Part shown: piece after piece, positions 11,292-24,594 of the stretch
How the letters are laid out: each line of letters opens with the position of its first letter
Numbering within the stretch: the stretch's first letter is position 1
Assembly (NCBI RefSeq): GCF_019703515.2
Contig: NC_059382.1
Span: 16,099,001-16,163,000, forward strand
DNA length: 64,000 nt
DNA from: Myxocyprinus asiaticus
Lineage: Eukaryota; Chordata; Actinopteri; Cypriniformes; Catostomidae
Direction of reading: 5' to 3'
Translations under genes and position numbers: made by a program
Notes under the pieces: generated by a model
Seen by the model: only the letters and a program-made list of their open reading frames with translations
Databases searched by the model: none
What the model was told of the DNA's origin: nothing

Positions 11292-13614
11292 TAGTCAGAG
11301 AGCAATGATTATTATTATTTGGTACATGTGTGCAATACAAAAGTTTTCCCAGACAATAAATGTAACAGCTGCAGCAACGGGGTTGGGACTAGCTTTGGCA
11401 TGTGACACATTGGTATCACAGGAGTGTTTTCCATACAAATAGCACTCCAACTGTGCACATAATAAAACAAAAACCTGAAAATAATAAAGAATAATAAAAG
11501 GCCTATTTAGAAACATACTTTAAGAATCTTGTATGTTGTACTGTAATATACTGTATGTGCTATACTATATGATACTTGAAGAGGATACTTACCATCAAGT
11601 AACAACACTGACGACAAGGGAAAAAAAACTCACATGTAGAGCAGAATGACTCATTAACTGTTAATTTATGACAGTCTTGCATCTTGCTTTCAGACATTTG
11701 GGAGTAAGAATCTGCTTCATGTAGGTGTCATTCTGCAAAGAGGCATCTTGATCTGACGCTGTTTAGTTTGCCCTGCTGGGCTTTGCTTGTAAACACAGCC
11801 TCTCCTACTGCTATTGGGGCAACACCCCAAGGTGGCCAGGTGACCAACACACACTTATATAGTACACCAAAAAAATTTAATTCTGTCATTATTAACTCAT
11901 TCACTTTCACACTTTAGCTTGCTGATTTCCATTCAATGGCAGTTGGTAGTGACTCACTTTAGCTTAAAGTCATACAAGTAGCCTGTGTGATTTATGCTTC
12001 ATAGTCTTCTGAAGACATACGATCACTTTGTAAGATAAACAGACCAAAGTTTTAGATGTTATTCACTCTGAAATCAAATCATTGATCAACTCACAGAGCC
12101 CAAATCAAATATGGCGAAACGTTAATAACACATCAAAAAAATAATGACAGAAATTTCATTTTTGTGTGAACTAAAGTGATTGAAAACTAATGTTTAAATG
12201 TATCTCCACCAGGATTGCACAGCTCTATGTGGTTGCATATCTACCAGCAATTCTGGTAAGATCCAGTAATAGATGTTTAAGGATGGCATTCCTGTCCAGA
12301 TTGTTTCAAATTGAATAATGCTTTGTATAAATTACTGTTCATTCTCATGTCTTTCATATGTCAATACTACAGGCCATGTTTCTGTATCAACTGCAACTAT
12401 CATATCTTCAAAATCAGGTACACATTATGAAACGGATGCTTTAATGAATAACTTCATTTTAAAATATCTTTGCATTGAGTCCCTATACAGTATGTTGATA
12501 TTGTCTGTAGGGTGTGATAAAGTCTCAGATGTACGCAGCCGCAGTTGCCAATGTTCCAATTTATTTATTTATTTTTTGTCAAAATTTGTTTAATTTTCAT
12601 TATCTTCATAATATCTGTTAGAAGACTTCCTCTGTGTATTTGTATTTCAGTGGGTCTGCTGCAGCAAACACCTTCGCTCAGGTTTTTAACTGTTTTGCCC
12701 TGTTTTGTTTCATTCGCTGGCAAAGACTTCATGAGAAGACTTGGGGAGGTGAGTCTCTATGCACTTACTGTATGTACTGTGAAATGATGTGTGGGTACAT
12801 ATGGTGATCATGAAGGAACAAATAAATGCTTTTTCTTTCTTTTTTTTTTTGTAAAACAAATTAATTATTGTTCAAAAACTGATCTTTCTTGTTTCCCATG
12901 TGTCCCTTTCCTTAAAAAGGGTGGTCTTCTGAGGCTCTGCAGGACTGGGGGTCTTACATGAAGCTGGCCATTCCCAGCACACTCATGACCTGTTTTGAAT
13001 GGTGGATCTATGAGGTTGGAGGATTCTTGGCAGGTACGTTCACTGTGCAGGAGTGAAATGCATTCACGTCCGTGTATTTGCATGGATTAACTGTTGCTTT
13101 TGTACCAAATCATCCTCTCCTGACTTATTTCCTCTTCTTGTAAGGAATGTTGAGCGAGGTGGATCTGGCTGCTCAACACGTGGTTATAATGCTAGCGTAA
13201 ATCAACTACATGGTGTGTATGGATGATCTGAGAAAATTCATTCACTCAATTCAATTTACAGAATTACTGCAATTGAACAAATGTCCTACATATCCAACAA
13301 CTTTATAGAGGCAACTAATTGGAGTTTTGTGGCTTTAGGTCCATGTCTATCAGCTTTGGAGCCATCTATATGCAAGTGTATACCTAAAAATGGACCAAAA
13401 ATACTGATGACTCATCTTGCACTACACAGATTTTTGTCCAATCAAATGCCCCTTGGGGGAGAGGGAATGAGAAATCTCTCCCCCTAATACACCTGTAATG
13501 TAACTACATCCTACTGGCTATTTAAAAAAGGAGGGTTGATCACTATGCCTAGGCAATATAGCAACAAAAAATGGTATCTCTATATTTTTACATTCTATGG
13601 ACGACATTCGATAC

Positions 13615-13638
13615 ACATCTCTCTCTCTCTCTCACTCT

Positions 13639-13694
<56 letters not shown>
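13615..13694. repeat. (CT)n(AT)n microsatellite
   Basis: A short CT run is followed by about 25 AT units in the long intron of copy B (13213-14850). The remainder of that intron shows AT-rich sequence with no recognisable element. Confidence 0.93.
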
Positions 13695-13699
<5 letters not shown>

Positions 13700-16600
13700 T
13701 TATTATCAGAGGAACCATTATTTCTTCCAAACAGGCATTATAGCCAAGTAGATTCAATAAGTTAAAGGCGTTAAATAAAAATCTATTTACAAATAATAAA
13801 AGGTATGTTTCCCCACAATTTTTCACTAAATGAACACAGGGGAGAATGAGATTTAATCATTTTCATTGATATGCACTTTATATATTTATATTTTATATAC
13901 AATTAGACATTGTAGCTTAATAAAAAGCATTATTTACCTTCCTATAGTTTTAGTAAAAAAAAAATTGTGAATGAACAAGGTGTGCAAAAACTACTTATTT
14001 TTTGGAATCCAGTTGAATATTGCACAGTACTAAATTATTACTGTGGGTATTATTATAATATAATAATAAATTATTTTAAGGATTATATTTGTTTTATATA
14101 AAATTAACATTTATTTGTGTCCTATTTACTTCACCTTTAACATTGAGCTTTTATTTTGACACTGAAGTTGCAGTTTGTAGTTTACAACGTTTAGAATCTG
14201 GTGAAACACTGTCATTTCCTCCTTTTTTGTATTATAACTTGAAGCAGTTACTAATGTTTGCAATTGCGCGAATGCTTAAACATGCAGTGCTTTTCTTTCA
14301 CATTTATGTGAACTGCTCTTAAAGGTCTAAAGTGCATGAACAGAACAGTGTGTCACTCAGTTATTCTCAAATGCACACAGACCATGTTTATCCATCTTAA
14401 TGGCAGTCTTTAGCAGTTTAATATTCGCATTTGACTATGAAGCCAATTTGATTTACTGTGTAGCCCTGAAGGATCATGAAATTAGGATACTGATGTGCTC
14501 TATATGAAACTTAATGGCCAGATAATGGCACATTAAAATCATTGCGATATTCACAATATTGCTTACTTTTATATCGTCAGCAAAATCATCACCTTGATAT
14601 GTCCAAAATTCTAGTAAGAAATACATTAATAAAGGAAAGACAACTGCACTCATCAAGATATTTCATGGGGTCTTTAAGCCTACATATTTAAAATAGTGTG
14701 ACATGAATACATAGCCTATATGCAACATTTGCATACATGAAGAATTCACATTCACATTGCATAACTGTTCTAGAAAAATGGAAAAATAGAAAAATGCTTC
14801 TGCCCTTGCCACAGCTGTGCAGTTTGTGTTCACCTCCATTGATATTACAGATCCCATTAGGAATGCAAGGTGCAGCATGTGTTCGTGTAGGTAATGCACT
14901 TGGCGCCGGGGAAACAGCTGCAGCTATCCTCACCAGCAAGGTGTCTCTTATCTGTGCAGGTAGAAAAATGTTATACCCATTTCATTTTATATAAATCATT
15001 CCCAGTCATGCCATGATACACAGACATGTATGTAGCACCAAGTGATGTGACCTAATGTTAACATATTCTTTACTTTCCCCAGCTGTACTAGCAATCATTC
15101 AAGGTCTTGTCCTGGCCTCAACAAAAACAGTCATTGGCTTTATGTTCACCTCAGATGAGTAAGCCACTTACCTCATTATTTCAAGCACATGAAAACAAAA
15201 TATTGTTGGCATGGATGCACTTTAACAAATCTGTAAATACTTGAGTCTGCAGTTTCGCATTAAGGTTTAAAAGAAATAAATTTAAGCAACAGCTGTGTTT
15301 CAAATTACAATTCTGCAACATTTGTCATATTTAGGACCATAGCAGAGCTTGTGTCTCAGCTACTGAACATCTACTGCCCTCTTCAGTTCTTTAATGGACT
15401 GCTGGTGAGTTCTGCACATACTCTATCGGACATAAATCATCTTCTTAATACATTTTGCTGAGCCATTTATTAAAGATTTTTTTAATGTAATTATTTTTTA
15501 TTAAAATAAGTATTTTTTTAGACCATCCATGCTAGTGAAGCATTTCATTATAAGTTCTTGATTTCAGCTTGTATTTATTATTTTTCTTTCAGGGTGTTGG
15601 CATGGGCATTCTCATTGGCACACGGCAGCAGAAAATAGCTGCTATTGCTAACCTTTTTGGTTACTACTGCATTGGACTCCCGTCAAGCATCATTCTGACG
15701 TTCACAGCCAAGCTACAAGTAGCTGGTTCGTCCTATTACAACTAAACAGTGATAACCCAATATTGTGTTAAATGGCTTAAATATAGTCATTTCCTGATTA
15801 TTAACTCTCTCTTGTGGCTGGCTGGCTGAATGGATGGATGAATGAATATATAATTCCTCTTTGCAATTAACTGTGTTCTGATTCAGGCTTTTGGTTGGGC
15901 CTCCTCATTGCAGTGTTTTTGCTTGCAATTTTTTTCATCGTCACCATCTTTAAATTAAACTGGAAGAAAATGACAGAAGAGGTAGGAATTTCTTTACTGC
16001 CATTAATGATCTATTACTAACTGCACCTTGTCTCCAATTATAATGCTCCTGATCATGTGAGTAACTTGTGACTTCCAGGACTGACAGTGTATAGTTCTCT
16101 TTTAAAGGCAATCAAGCGAACAGGAAAGAGTGCAAATGGAGAAGTAAATGGAGTAATGACCTCCAACCGTATATTTTGTTCAAACCACCAAAACAGTTTC
16201 TACCAGGTGGTTCTGAATTCAGAGGTATTTACCATGATTATTGCCTAATGTTTTATGAATAAAGGTATTATTAAGTTCTGATAAGTCTTCTTATGTGAGG
16301 GTATGTAATTTTAAAATATATTTTTCAAAAATGTAAAGTTAAAAGTTTAGCAATTAGCAGAAAAATAACCAAATACACCTTTAACTAAAATATTTCTCAA
16401 TTTTACTCAACATTTAATTTGATTTAAAATTGTCAGGAGTAAAAAAATAAATAAAAAAATAAAATAATAATAATAATATTCTTATATAAGTATTCATTTT
16501 CAAAAGTACTCGAGTAAAGCATAAATTCTCCAAAATAATACTTAAGTGTGGTGATCAAGTATAGTACCATTGTTCATGTACTTTACACTGCTTCATATAA

Positions 16601-17086
16601 GTTTTCAACTAATTGGTAAAAATACTGTATGTCTAATTGTGACAGTTTGTTTTCTATTTTCAGAACGGGAATGGATACATGGTTGTGAGCTCTCATGATC
16701 AGGACGAGGGACAAAACATTACTGTGGTACAGGAGGGTTCATTAGTGGAGGAAAAGCCCCCGGTGCTGCTCTCTATCTCTCAGCTCATCCTTAGGAGGGG
16801 TCTGATTATCCTCGCTGCTGTTCTCATCCTAGCTGTAGGGATGGCAGTTCATCTCATTGTGCCATTGCCAGAGCTGCCTTTCAGTGCAGGTGCAAACATA
16901 ACTTTAGACTGGATTTGTACCACAGCCACCACTCCTATTCAACGATTATAATATGAAACCAGCACTTCATGGGCGGATGACTCCCTGTGAACATAAATTT
17001 CTATTCTGTAGAATGTTAGAGGTTTAGGTTGTTTTTACAACTTAATGAAACATCAATGAATGTCTGGAGCTTTTTAATTTAAAAAT

Positions 17087-17470
17087 CAGTGGCCACGAAT
17101 CCAGGGCGTGCTGAGTGACTCCAGTCAGGCTTCCTAAGCAACCAATTGGCCCAGTTGCTAGGATGGGTAGGGTCACGTTGGGTTAACCACCTCGTGGTTG
17201 CTATAATGTGTGGTTCTCGCTTTTGACAGGGTGCTTGGTGAGTTCTGCGTGGATGCCACGGAGGATATCATGAGGCCTCCACAAGCGCTAGGTCTCCGCA
17301 GTAACACGCTCAACAAGCCACGTGATAAGATGCGCTGATTGATGTGATCAGACGTGGAGGCAACTGAGATTCGTCCTCCGCCACCCGGATTGAGCCAAGT
17401 CACTACGCCACCACGAGGACTTAGAGTGCATTGGGAATTGGGCATTCCAAATTGGGGAAAAAAGGGGAGA
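17087..17470 (+). mobile_element. tRNA-derived SINE, 5'-truncated
   Basis: It matches the body of the full-length SINE at 38,135-38,560 from CGTGCTGAGTGACTCCAG through the tail GGGCATTCCAAATTGGGG, then an A-rich end. The tRNA-like head with the A box is missing. It lies about 140 bp downstream of the copy B stop codon. The family resembles HAmo-type SINEs of cyprinids; the exact name needs a library search. Confidence 0.8.
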
Positions 17471-18158
17471 AAAATAAATAAATAAAAATAAATAAATATC
17501 AGAGGCCATTAGAAACATCCTCAATAAATATTCTAGGCTTATTTGGAAGGTATTTACATTAAATTAGGTGCTGCATACTAACAGGATAGAGTGGGAGCAG
17601 AGTTGAGTTAGGTGCTTATACTGTGTTATCTTGAGTGCATTTACTTTGTCCACATCATTAAGTCAGGACTCAGAATAGTAAGACATAGACCCTCTTTGTA
17701 GAACAAATGTCTGTTCCACAGTAACACAGCCATAAAATCTCTTGAGTTGACATTTCTAGTCAGGCAGCTGCTTGAGAAATAAATGGTCAACAATAAGATA
17801 TTCCACAAAATTTCTGTCAAATCAAAAAAACTCCAGATTGTTGGTGTGTGGGGTTATTTGACCCTGCCTTGACTTGGCATCTTTTTGAAAGTAAGCAAGA
17901 TCATTAAAGAAATATTTGAACATTTGTATTTTTATGTGGCTTTATGTTTTTGTGCAATACAGTCAAACATAATTTATGTAAAACCTACATAACCTAACTT
18001 GTTATTCTTTTTTAAATTTGAATATCCTTTTCCTTTTTGTTCATCCAAAATGTTAATGCATCTTACCAATTAGATATATATATATATATACACACAAACA
18101 TCCTGTGGTCCTGAGGCATTAAGGTATAGATGTATAGTCTGTTCAGTATGTTTGTATA
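17471..18158. other. Intergenic stretch with no gene seen
   Basis: AT-rich sequence without a long reading frame. A short TA run lies near 18,072-18,090. Nothing else is recognisable. Confidence 0.5.
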
Positions 18159-18702
18159 CACTACCGGTCAAACGTTTTGAAACACACTCATTCTTTATTA
18201 TAATTTTTTTTTTCTTCACATTTTAGAATAATAGAAAAGTCATCAAAACTATGGAATAACATAAATGGAACTATGGGAATTATGTTGTGACTAAACAAAA
18301 TCCAAAATAAATCAAAACTGTGTTATATTTTATCATCTTCAAAGTAGTCACCCTTTGCCTAGAATTTGCAGACATGTACTCTTGACATTTTCTCAACCAA
18401 CTTCTTGAGGTATCAACCTGGGATGATTTTTAAACAGTATTGAAGGAGTTCCCATCTATGTTGAGCATTTATTGGCTGCTTTTCTTTATTATTTGGTCCA
18501 AGTCATCAATTTCAAAAAAAAAAATTTTTTTTTTTTTTATTTTTTATTTTTTTATAATGAAATAAATTAATATGGTGGCACAATTATATTTTTGTCTACA
18601 AAACTAATTTCAAACATTTAAGCATACGCCTTCAGATCAAAAGATTTTTAAGATCGTGAGAAACATTTCAGTCAAGTGTTTCAAAACTTTTCACTGGTAG
18701 TG
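18159..18702 (-). mobile_element. Tc1-derived MITE, TA-flanked
   Basis: The ends CACTACCGGTCAAACGTTTTG and CAAAACTTTTCACTGGTAGTG are inverted copies, with TA on both sides. The 544-bp interior lacks a full transposase. A second copy, in the opposite direction and truncated, lies at 31,251-31,766 and shares stretches such as TTGGTCCAAGTCATCAATTT. Both are internal-deletion derivatives. Confidence 0.88.
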
Positions 18703-18704
18703 TA

Positions 18705-19623
18705 TATAGTTTAGTTCTTATAGTTTCCTTTAAATATAGTTTTAAGGTCCTAGGTCACATCTCATAACCCATGTTTACAATGTTGACATATACTCTAGCA
18801 CACTGGCTGAATTTTTTTTTAGAAAACAAAGTGGAGAATGTTAATTAGACAGCTATCAGTATAGACCACTCCAGCTAAATAATTGCTAACAATTCAAAAA
18901 AGCCCTTAAAAATGTCTATTTGGTTGGCACCTGATCACAAATCAAACCTGTGTGTCAATAAATCAATATTCCTTATCAAATTCAGAGCTTTTAGACTTAC
19001 ATTATGTATCTACTGTATATCAGCTATGGCCAGCATGTCTTTAGTACCAGGTATGCTTAAAAAAATTAGTCACTTGAGGACAAATCAATAAATAATAATT
19101 AGAACAATTCTTTATCACTAATCCCTGTGTGTTGACACTAATATGTTAAACGTTGCAAAGAGAGATTATAATAGATTATATTTTGAATTTATTGAAAGGT
19201 TACAAAGAAATTAAGTGGATTAAAAGGCATACAGCTGTGCACTTTTTACCAGCCCACACCAGAGACTTCCAACTACTATGTTCATTAATGTCAAGTGTAT
19301 GTCAGGTACATTTTCTTATTTTGCTCTTTTCAAATCAATGCCAAAGGTTTTTTAAAGCATGGCAGCACTTGGGATCCTATACATGATGCAAATTATATTT
19401 CAACATTGTGCATATACTTAATCTAACCCGGAGTAGTTAAAACAGATTAGTGTAAATAATAATTAGGGAGGCAAAAATGGTAACAAAGGTACCCTAAAGC
19501 ACAATTTGGGTGGTGTGCTATTACATGCTCTGCGAGAGGATTTCTCTCCGCCTGCTTAAAGGCACTCCAGCATTTCCCAGGTGTTGAGTTTGAGTACTAC
19601 AATCCTGTTGTGCTATTATGATG
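18705..19623. other. Intergenic stretch with no gene seen
   Basis: AT-rich, with only short reading frames and no recognisable repeat. It separates the 3' ends of copies B and C, which converge here. Confidence 0.5.
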
Positions 19624-22600
19624 TCAGCTGTTCAGCAAAACATTAGTGATGATTCCAGCAGCAAGTAGAGAAAGTAAAGCTGCAAGAGACAGACCCCAAA
19701 GCAGCACTAAAGCCCTGAATGACAGCAGTGCCCTCAGTGAAGTGAGTTCCACACTGGGCTGCTCCACTACCAGCCTGTCCATATCTGTAGCAATGTTCAG
19801 ATCACCGTTCTCAATATATCCACCATCCTCTTGTGCACCTGTCAATAGAATTACAATATTAAAAAGCCTCATTAAAGGTGTGTAAAGGTAGGTAGCTGGG
19901 CAGTGTGTAAACCTCACTCCCCTGGCCTCAAGAGGTGCACTAGGAATTGACACTAGATGCTTTAACCTCGTTGTTATCACGCCCACCTCCAACACTGGAG
20001 ATGCCAGTTCAAATCCCATTTGGAGCAGGTTGAGCAGGACTGGTTACAGTGGTGCCATGACCCAGATGGGAGTGAGGTGTAGGGAGATAAGTGGAACGGT
20101 GGCCAGCTGGAAGGTAGCTGTGCAGTGTTTGTAAACCTCACTCCCCTGGCTTCACGTGGTGCACTAGCGACTGGTGCCAGAGGCTGTAGCCTTTAGCCTC
20201 CTTGTTAGCGCGTCTGCCTCCTACACCGGAGACACCAGTTCAAATCCTGTTTGGAGCTGGTCGAGCAGGACCGGGTACAGGTACACTCAGTAATTTTTGC
20301 GTTGTTTATGTGTTTTTATTGCGTTAGCCAATATGACAGTCTTCTTAGACTTATAGAGACAGCTAGCTGTGTGGATGCAGAATCATAAAAAAGTACAAGT
20401 GTTCTGTTACCAGTGCCAATGCAGAAATGCTCTATTTGCTGTCAGTCATGATTAATTTATCACACAAGCAAAAACTTCCTAAAATAATGTGTTTACCCCT
20501 TGTAGTATTCCGATGCTCTATGTAAAATAAACAGATTTTATTAAACTGCTGATATGGATGGAGTCTTCATGTCATGTCAGTATAACTGATTTTAAACAAA
20601 CTTTTCAAAAGTATTATGTTTTATTTGTAAAACTTAAGAAAAATGAATTTGTGCACTTTTCAATAAGATCAGATTTTTACAATCTTGTTCCTATCATAAA
20701 AAATTATTACCATTATTACCATTCTCTACCCATCTTGTCTGCACAGCAGCCCTGATTTGTGCCTGAATATTTGGTATTTATATCAGCAAACTTCAATGAA
20801 TCACACTTTGAAAGAGCTAAATTAACTTTTTAAGGAAGGAAATTCTATAATTCTCACCTCTTCAGAAGCTTTCTCTCAGTTCAGTTTAAAAAGGAGTACA
20901 ATGAGGAAGACTGACTGAAGAAAGACAGAAGGTCCACAGACCTTCCTGACGTTAGAGAAATGTGTGTTAGACAGGATGAGAGTCAAAATGAAACATAATA
21001 ATAATAATGACGATCAAAAGTCTCACCTACAATTCTGTGTTATAGCAAACATTAAGGATATCCCAATAGGAAAACCAATACCATAGTATCCCACAAGGTT
21101 GCAGATTGCCCCAATCTTCTGCTTGTCTAAACCTCTCACTATACTGCCACTAGCTGCCTGATTGGAGCAAAGGAACAGATAAACAATTTCACCTTGAATT
21201 ACATCTTCAAGTCTCAGTTATATGCTTGTATGTGGAGGAGAATGTAAGTCTGTTCAGATTACACACAATTAAGGTTTGAACTCAACTTTAAGATCATTGT
21301 GTTGGTGTTTTTAGTTTTGATGTTAAAACTGTGATATTAATAATGAATTATGAGTGTGTTAAGTGCTCTAGCACATCTCTGCTAATGGCTTACTGCGGCA
21401 GTATAAAGTAGATGGAAAGGCGCATCCAAACCATTACTGTGGCAACCCTCATTTTAATGTCTCTTTGAATGAATGGAAAACAATTGGCCCAATATTAGCC
21501 CCTCTTGTTTGTCAAGACGGTGTTTTCAAATATCATTTTCAAACATCAATTTTATGACCAGGGAGGCTGTCCATTTTATGAATTTGAGGCTTTAAAATAT
21601 TTTAATCATTCTTAAAAACAGGTGTCAATGGTATATTTTTTTTTTCTCCAGATGCTAAACAATTTTTGTATAAAAATGTTCAATTTAAAACTATAATTTT
21701 ATTTTTTAAATAAAAATAAAAATAAATAACATATTTGTATCCAGAAACAATTTGGAAAAGAAACATCTTTGGTGAACAAAGACAAGGAAATGATTTAAAT
21801 ACAGTAAATTAAGTTATTTATATTTAAAGTAACACATGAGTAAAGTTAATACTGGAGTCCTTACCGTGTGTTTGTGTCACAAACAACAGAGATTAGGAGC
21901 AAGTCTTGAGAGAGAAAATAAAAATAAAAGAGAGAATTTATCATTTTTATTTATTTTTTTTTGTGGTTGAACCAAGGAAGAGGACTCATTCATCATTTGT
22001 GAAGACATAAGCAATGACAGTAGCTAAAAGCATGGCAACAGACACTGCATATCAAAAATACAATCATGTCCAAGTTTCTCATAAGAATATCAGTATGGTG
22101 TGAAAATCTCATTTTAAAGCTATACATTGCAAAGGCAAAGAACAGACATGAAAATGTATTTGTGTAAGGGTTTGACATGACATTTCAAGCAGTGCCCTGC
22201 AGTGGGACATGCTATACTATTTTTTTTCTTAAAATACATGTACTTCTTCTAACATCATATTAACTGAGTGACTACATGAAATATTTGTACTTTTAAAATG
22301 AATTGTCACAATTGTAAACTAAAAAGTGATATGGCGAAAAATCTGTTACAGCATCTAAAATGTACACTTTCCCTTATATAAAGGCCTACACATAAATTTT
22401 AACCTAAAATCTTGATGTTGAATAAAAAATTTGTTATTTCATAGTTTTACCTGCACAAACCATAGAGTTTGACTTGGGCAATATCTCCAGCTCCCATAGA
22501 GTTCCCTACTCACACTGCCAGATACACTGAAGCCTAAAGGGAACTAATGAACACAGACCATTCGCTTAAAGTGTTCATACAATCCTATAACAGAATGCTT

Positions 22601-24384
22601 TCACACTAATGAATATATATAAGTACCATATATGCAATAGTTGTCAGTCCATACACAACTGAATAAGCTCCAAGCTCCACTTCACTTATCAAACCTGCCA
22701 TAAAAATAATAACGTACACTGTGTAATTCTTTGGCTGAATTTGATTCAATCAAAGACAGTGGTTCACACTGGATCATGGACATGTTTGAAATGAGTTTTC
22801 TTAAAATACAAATTACCATATAATTTCAACATAAATACTTCAAGTAGAGGAAATCTAACTGAATCAAGTAAACCCAACATAATTTAACATATTAAAATAA
22901 CTTAAATGAAACTCTTTTAGTGATATACTAGCTAGTGATAGGAAATGTTAGCATGCTAAATACAAGCTGGTGGGCAAGCTACTACTGAGTGTAAATTAGT
23001 CACTATGCTATACTAAGCACAGCAATTGGTTAATGGATAAATATGAAGAATACTCAAAATGTATTGGTCCTCAAACTAGGCTGAAACTCCACTCATCACA
23101 ATGATGATAACCCCCAAAAGTAAAACATAACAGAAATCATTCTAAATCTCAACATAAAAAAACATTACACACTAACCAGTCTTCCCCTTTATATTCATCT
23201 TGCACAAAGACACATAAAATAACACTTAATTTTAACATTTACTTTCCCTGTTGAGTCCCATGCAAAGCATGCTGGGAACTAGAAATCCTATTCCCAGTTT
23301 TAGTTGACCAATCAAAAAATATTAATATTGTCCCAATGCAAATGGATTAAGTAAAGCTGACAACAAACTATTTTGTTTAGTTAAATCAATTAAATTAATT
23401 TAAGTTCACTTGGTTACATAATTTTTTTTGAGTAATATGAACATGGGAGCATTGAGTAAAACTGACGATAGTGGAAGTAAATTTTTTGAGTTTTGGTCAG
23501 AAATGGTAACTTAAGTATTAGTGAAAAGAAGGCAAAAAATCCCTAAAAATCAAAAGACTAATATTATTACAAATCACTAGACATGCTCTAAAAATCATAT
23601 TTGTTGTTTCTGTAATAATTTGACAAGTAGGCATTCTAACCTGACAAGAGTCCAATCTCATAGGTCCACCACTCTGCACAAAGCATGAGCATACTTGGAA
23701 TGGCCAGGTGGATGAATGAGTTCCAGTCCTGCAAACAATCCATCGTCCAACCTATAGAGTGACAAAGTAGGGCTTTAATACATCAATCGGTTGGATGGTA
23801 ATCCATTGTTTAGCAGAAAGGAAAAAAAACTGAACATAAATGCATGAATATACAGTATGAACATGATGGGGTGGTGCAGCCTACTGGTTAAAAATGAGGG
23901 GTTTTAAAAGTTAAACTACTTTAAATTTGAAACAGCGTCTCAAAAACACTGCTTATAGATCTCCTAAATCAAGGGAGTTTGGCAACCCCTAATGGTTGAG
24001 GTTGTGACCCCCAGGCAGGTAAACCCTTCTCTAAAAGATGAAGGTTTAAGGTTAAAAAACACGACAGAGCCTTTCATCAACTCAGTGAACTTACCAGGCC
24101 AAGTGTGTTTATGGAGACATTTCCATCTGACATAGACAAACAGTAGGATCGCCAAAGCGTATTGTGAGGTGGTGCTGGCAGCTGCTGATCCACTGTAGAT
24201 TAAACAGTCATCAATGTTAAAGTGTTAAATTATTCCCACATTACTTTTTGTCCTGTGGTTTAACAGCAAATGGCATGAAAACTCAAGCAACACCAATATC
24301 CAGGACAAAGAGGAAAATATAGTTGATGAGCGCATTTAGGACATTTGCCAATACTCCAGTAATCACCAGGGGCCAAATGATTCC
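19624..24384 (-). pseudogene. slc47a: MATE-family transporter, copy C: inverted, incomplete and broken (pseudogene)
   Basis: Exon-like blocks from 5' to 3' on the minus strand: 24384-24287 (ITGVLANVLNALINYIFLF), 24192-24095 (GSAAASTTSQYALAILLFVY), 23751-23641 (HLAIPSMLMLCAEWWTYEIG), 22694-22627 (LISEVELGAYSVVYGLTTI), 22533-22452 (GNSMGAGDIAQV), 22044-21990 (VIAYVFTNDE), 21157-21027 (KIGAICNLVGYYGIGFPIG), about 20960-20870 (LQSVFLIVLLFKLN then TGA), and the last exon 19838-19624 ending in TGA. Lesions: block 24384-24287 lacks an AG acceptor and is followed by TTGAGT; block 22533-22452 has a 2-bp loss before GNSMGAG; block 21990 is 21 bp short and followed by ATGAGT; a stop sits in the block near 20,890. 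Exons for the N-terminal TM helices are not found to the right, where a Tc1 lies. The conserved glutamate of the EWW motif is present. Convergent to copy B. Confidence 0.82.
19887..20282 (+). mobile_element. Tandem pair of tRNA-like SINE units in an intron of copy C
   Basis: Two related units, about 19,887-20,105 and 20,106-20,282, share GTAAACCTCACTCCCCTGGC and GTTCAAATCC. The second keeps TTAGCGCGTCTGCCTCC (A-box-like) and CCAGTTCAAATCCTG (B-box-like), spaced as in a tRNA. This suggests a dimeric or tandemly inserted tRNA-derived SINE. Confidence 0.6.
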
Positions 24385-24594
24385 CAAAAGTTTCAGATAC
24401 TTGCTTTCTCACAGTATTACATTTTATTGTCTTTCTCCTACCTGATTCTGTAGATATTTCACTTCAATAATGTAAATAAATGAAGCCTATGAAACAGAAT
24501 TTACATGGTGTTATTTTTCTACTTTTTAGGTAGATCACAATCACTAACACCTTGTGGGGATTTGCTGTATCATAATCTTTCATCATTGACAATA

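Larger units (their letters stand above)
10227..16951 (+). pseudogene. slc47a: MATE-family transporter, copy B: full-length layout but broken (pseudogene)
   Basis: Sixteen exon-like blocks lie in the right order: 10227-10368, 10864-10965, 11353-11421, 11694-11839, 12213-12255, 12373-12417, about 12517-12580, 12651-12748, 12920-13033, 13145-13212, 14851-14959, 15083-15158, 15335-15404, 15593-15725, 15887-15981, 16108-16224, plus a last exon 16664-16951. The first ATG (10227, strong ACCATGG context) precedes RRCIPLVYREELYHIMRM; later blocks give TMFCGRLGNTVLAGYAMASA, GLGLALACDTLVSQ, MTCFEWWIYEVGGF and ACVRVGNALGAG, all typical of SLC47A. Lesions: the frame from exon 1 does not match exon 2 (extra C in the C run at about 10361-10366); exon 2 is followed by ATAAGT and exon 3 by GAGTGT instead of GT donors; exon 4 has two small indels; the block near 12,560 loses similarity; TAA interrupts the exon at 13198-13200. 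From 14851 onward all exons are clean and phases match copy A. Confident as MATE, confident as broken; assembly error could explain one lesion but not all. Confidence 0.85.

Noticed and set aside
13536..13826. Frames with Tyr-Ile repeats
   Set aside because: They are translations of the AT microsatellite.
20180..20250. tRNA gene
   Set aside because: The B box reads GTTCAAATC with tRNA-like spacing, but the unit is duplicated nearby and continues into SINE-like sequence.
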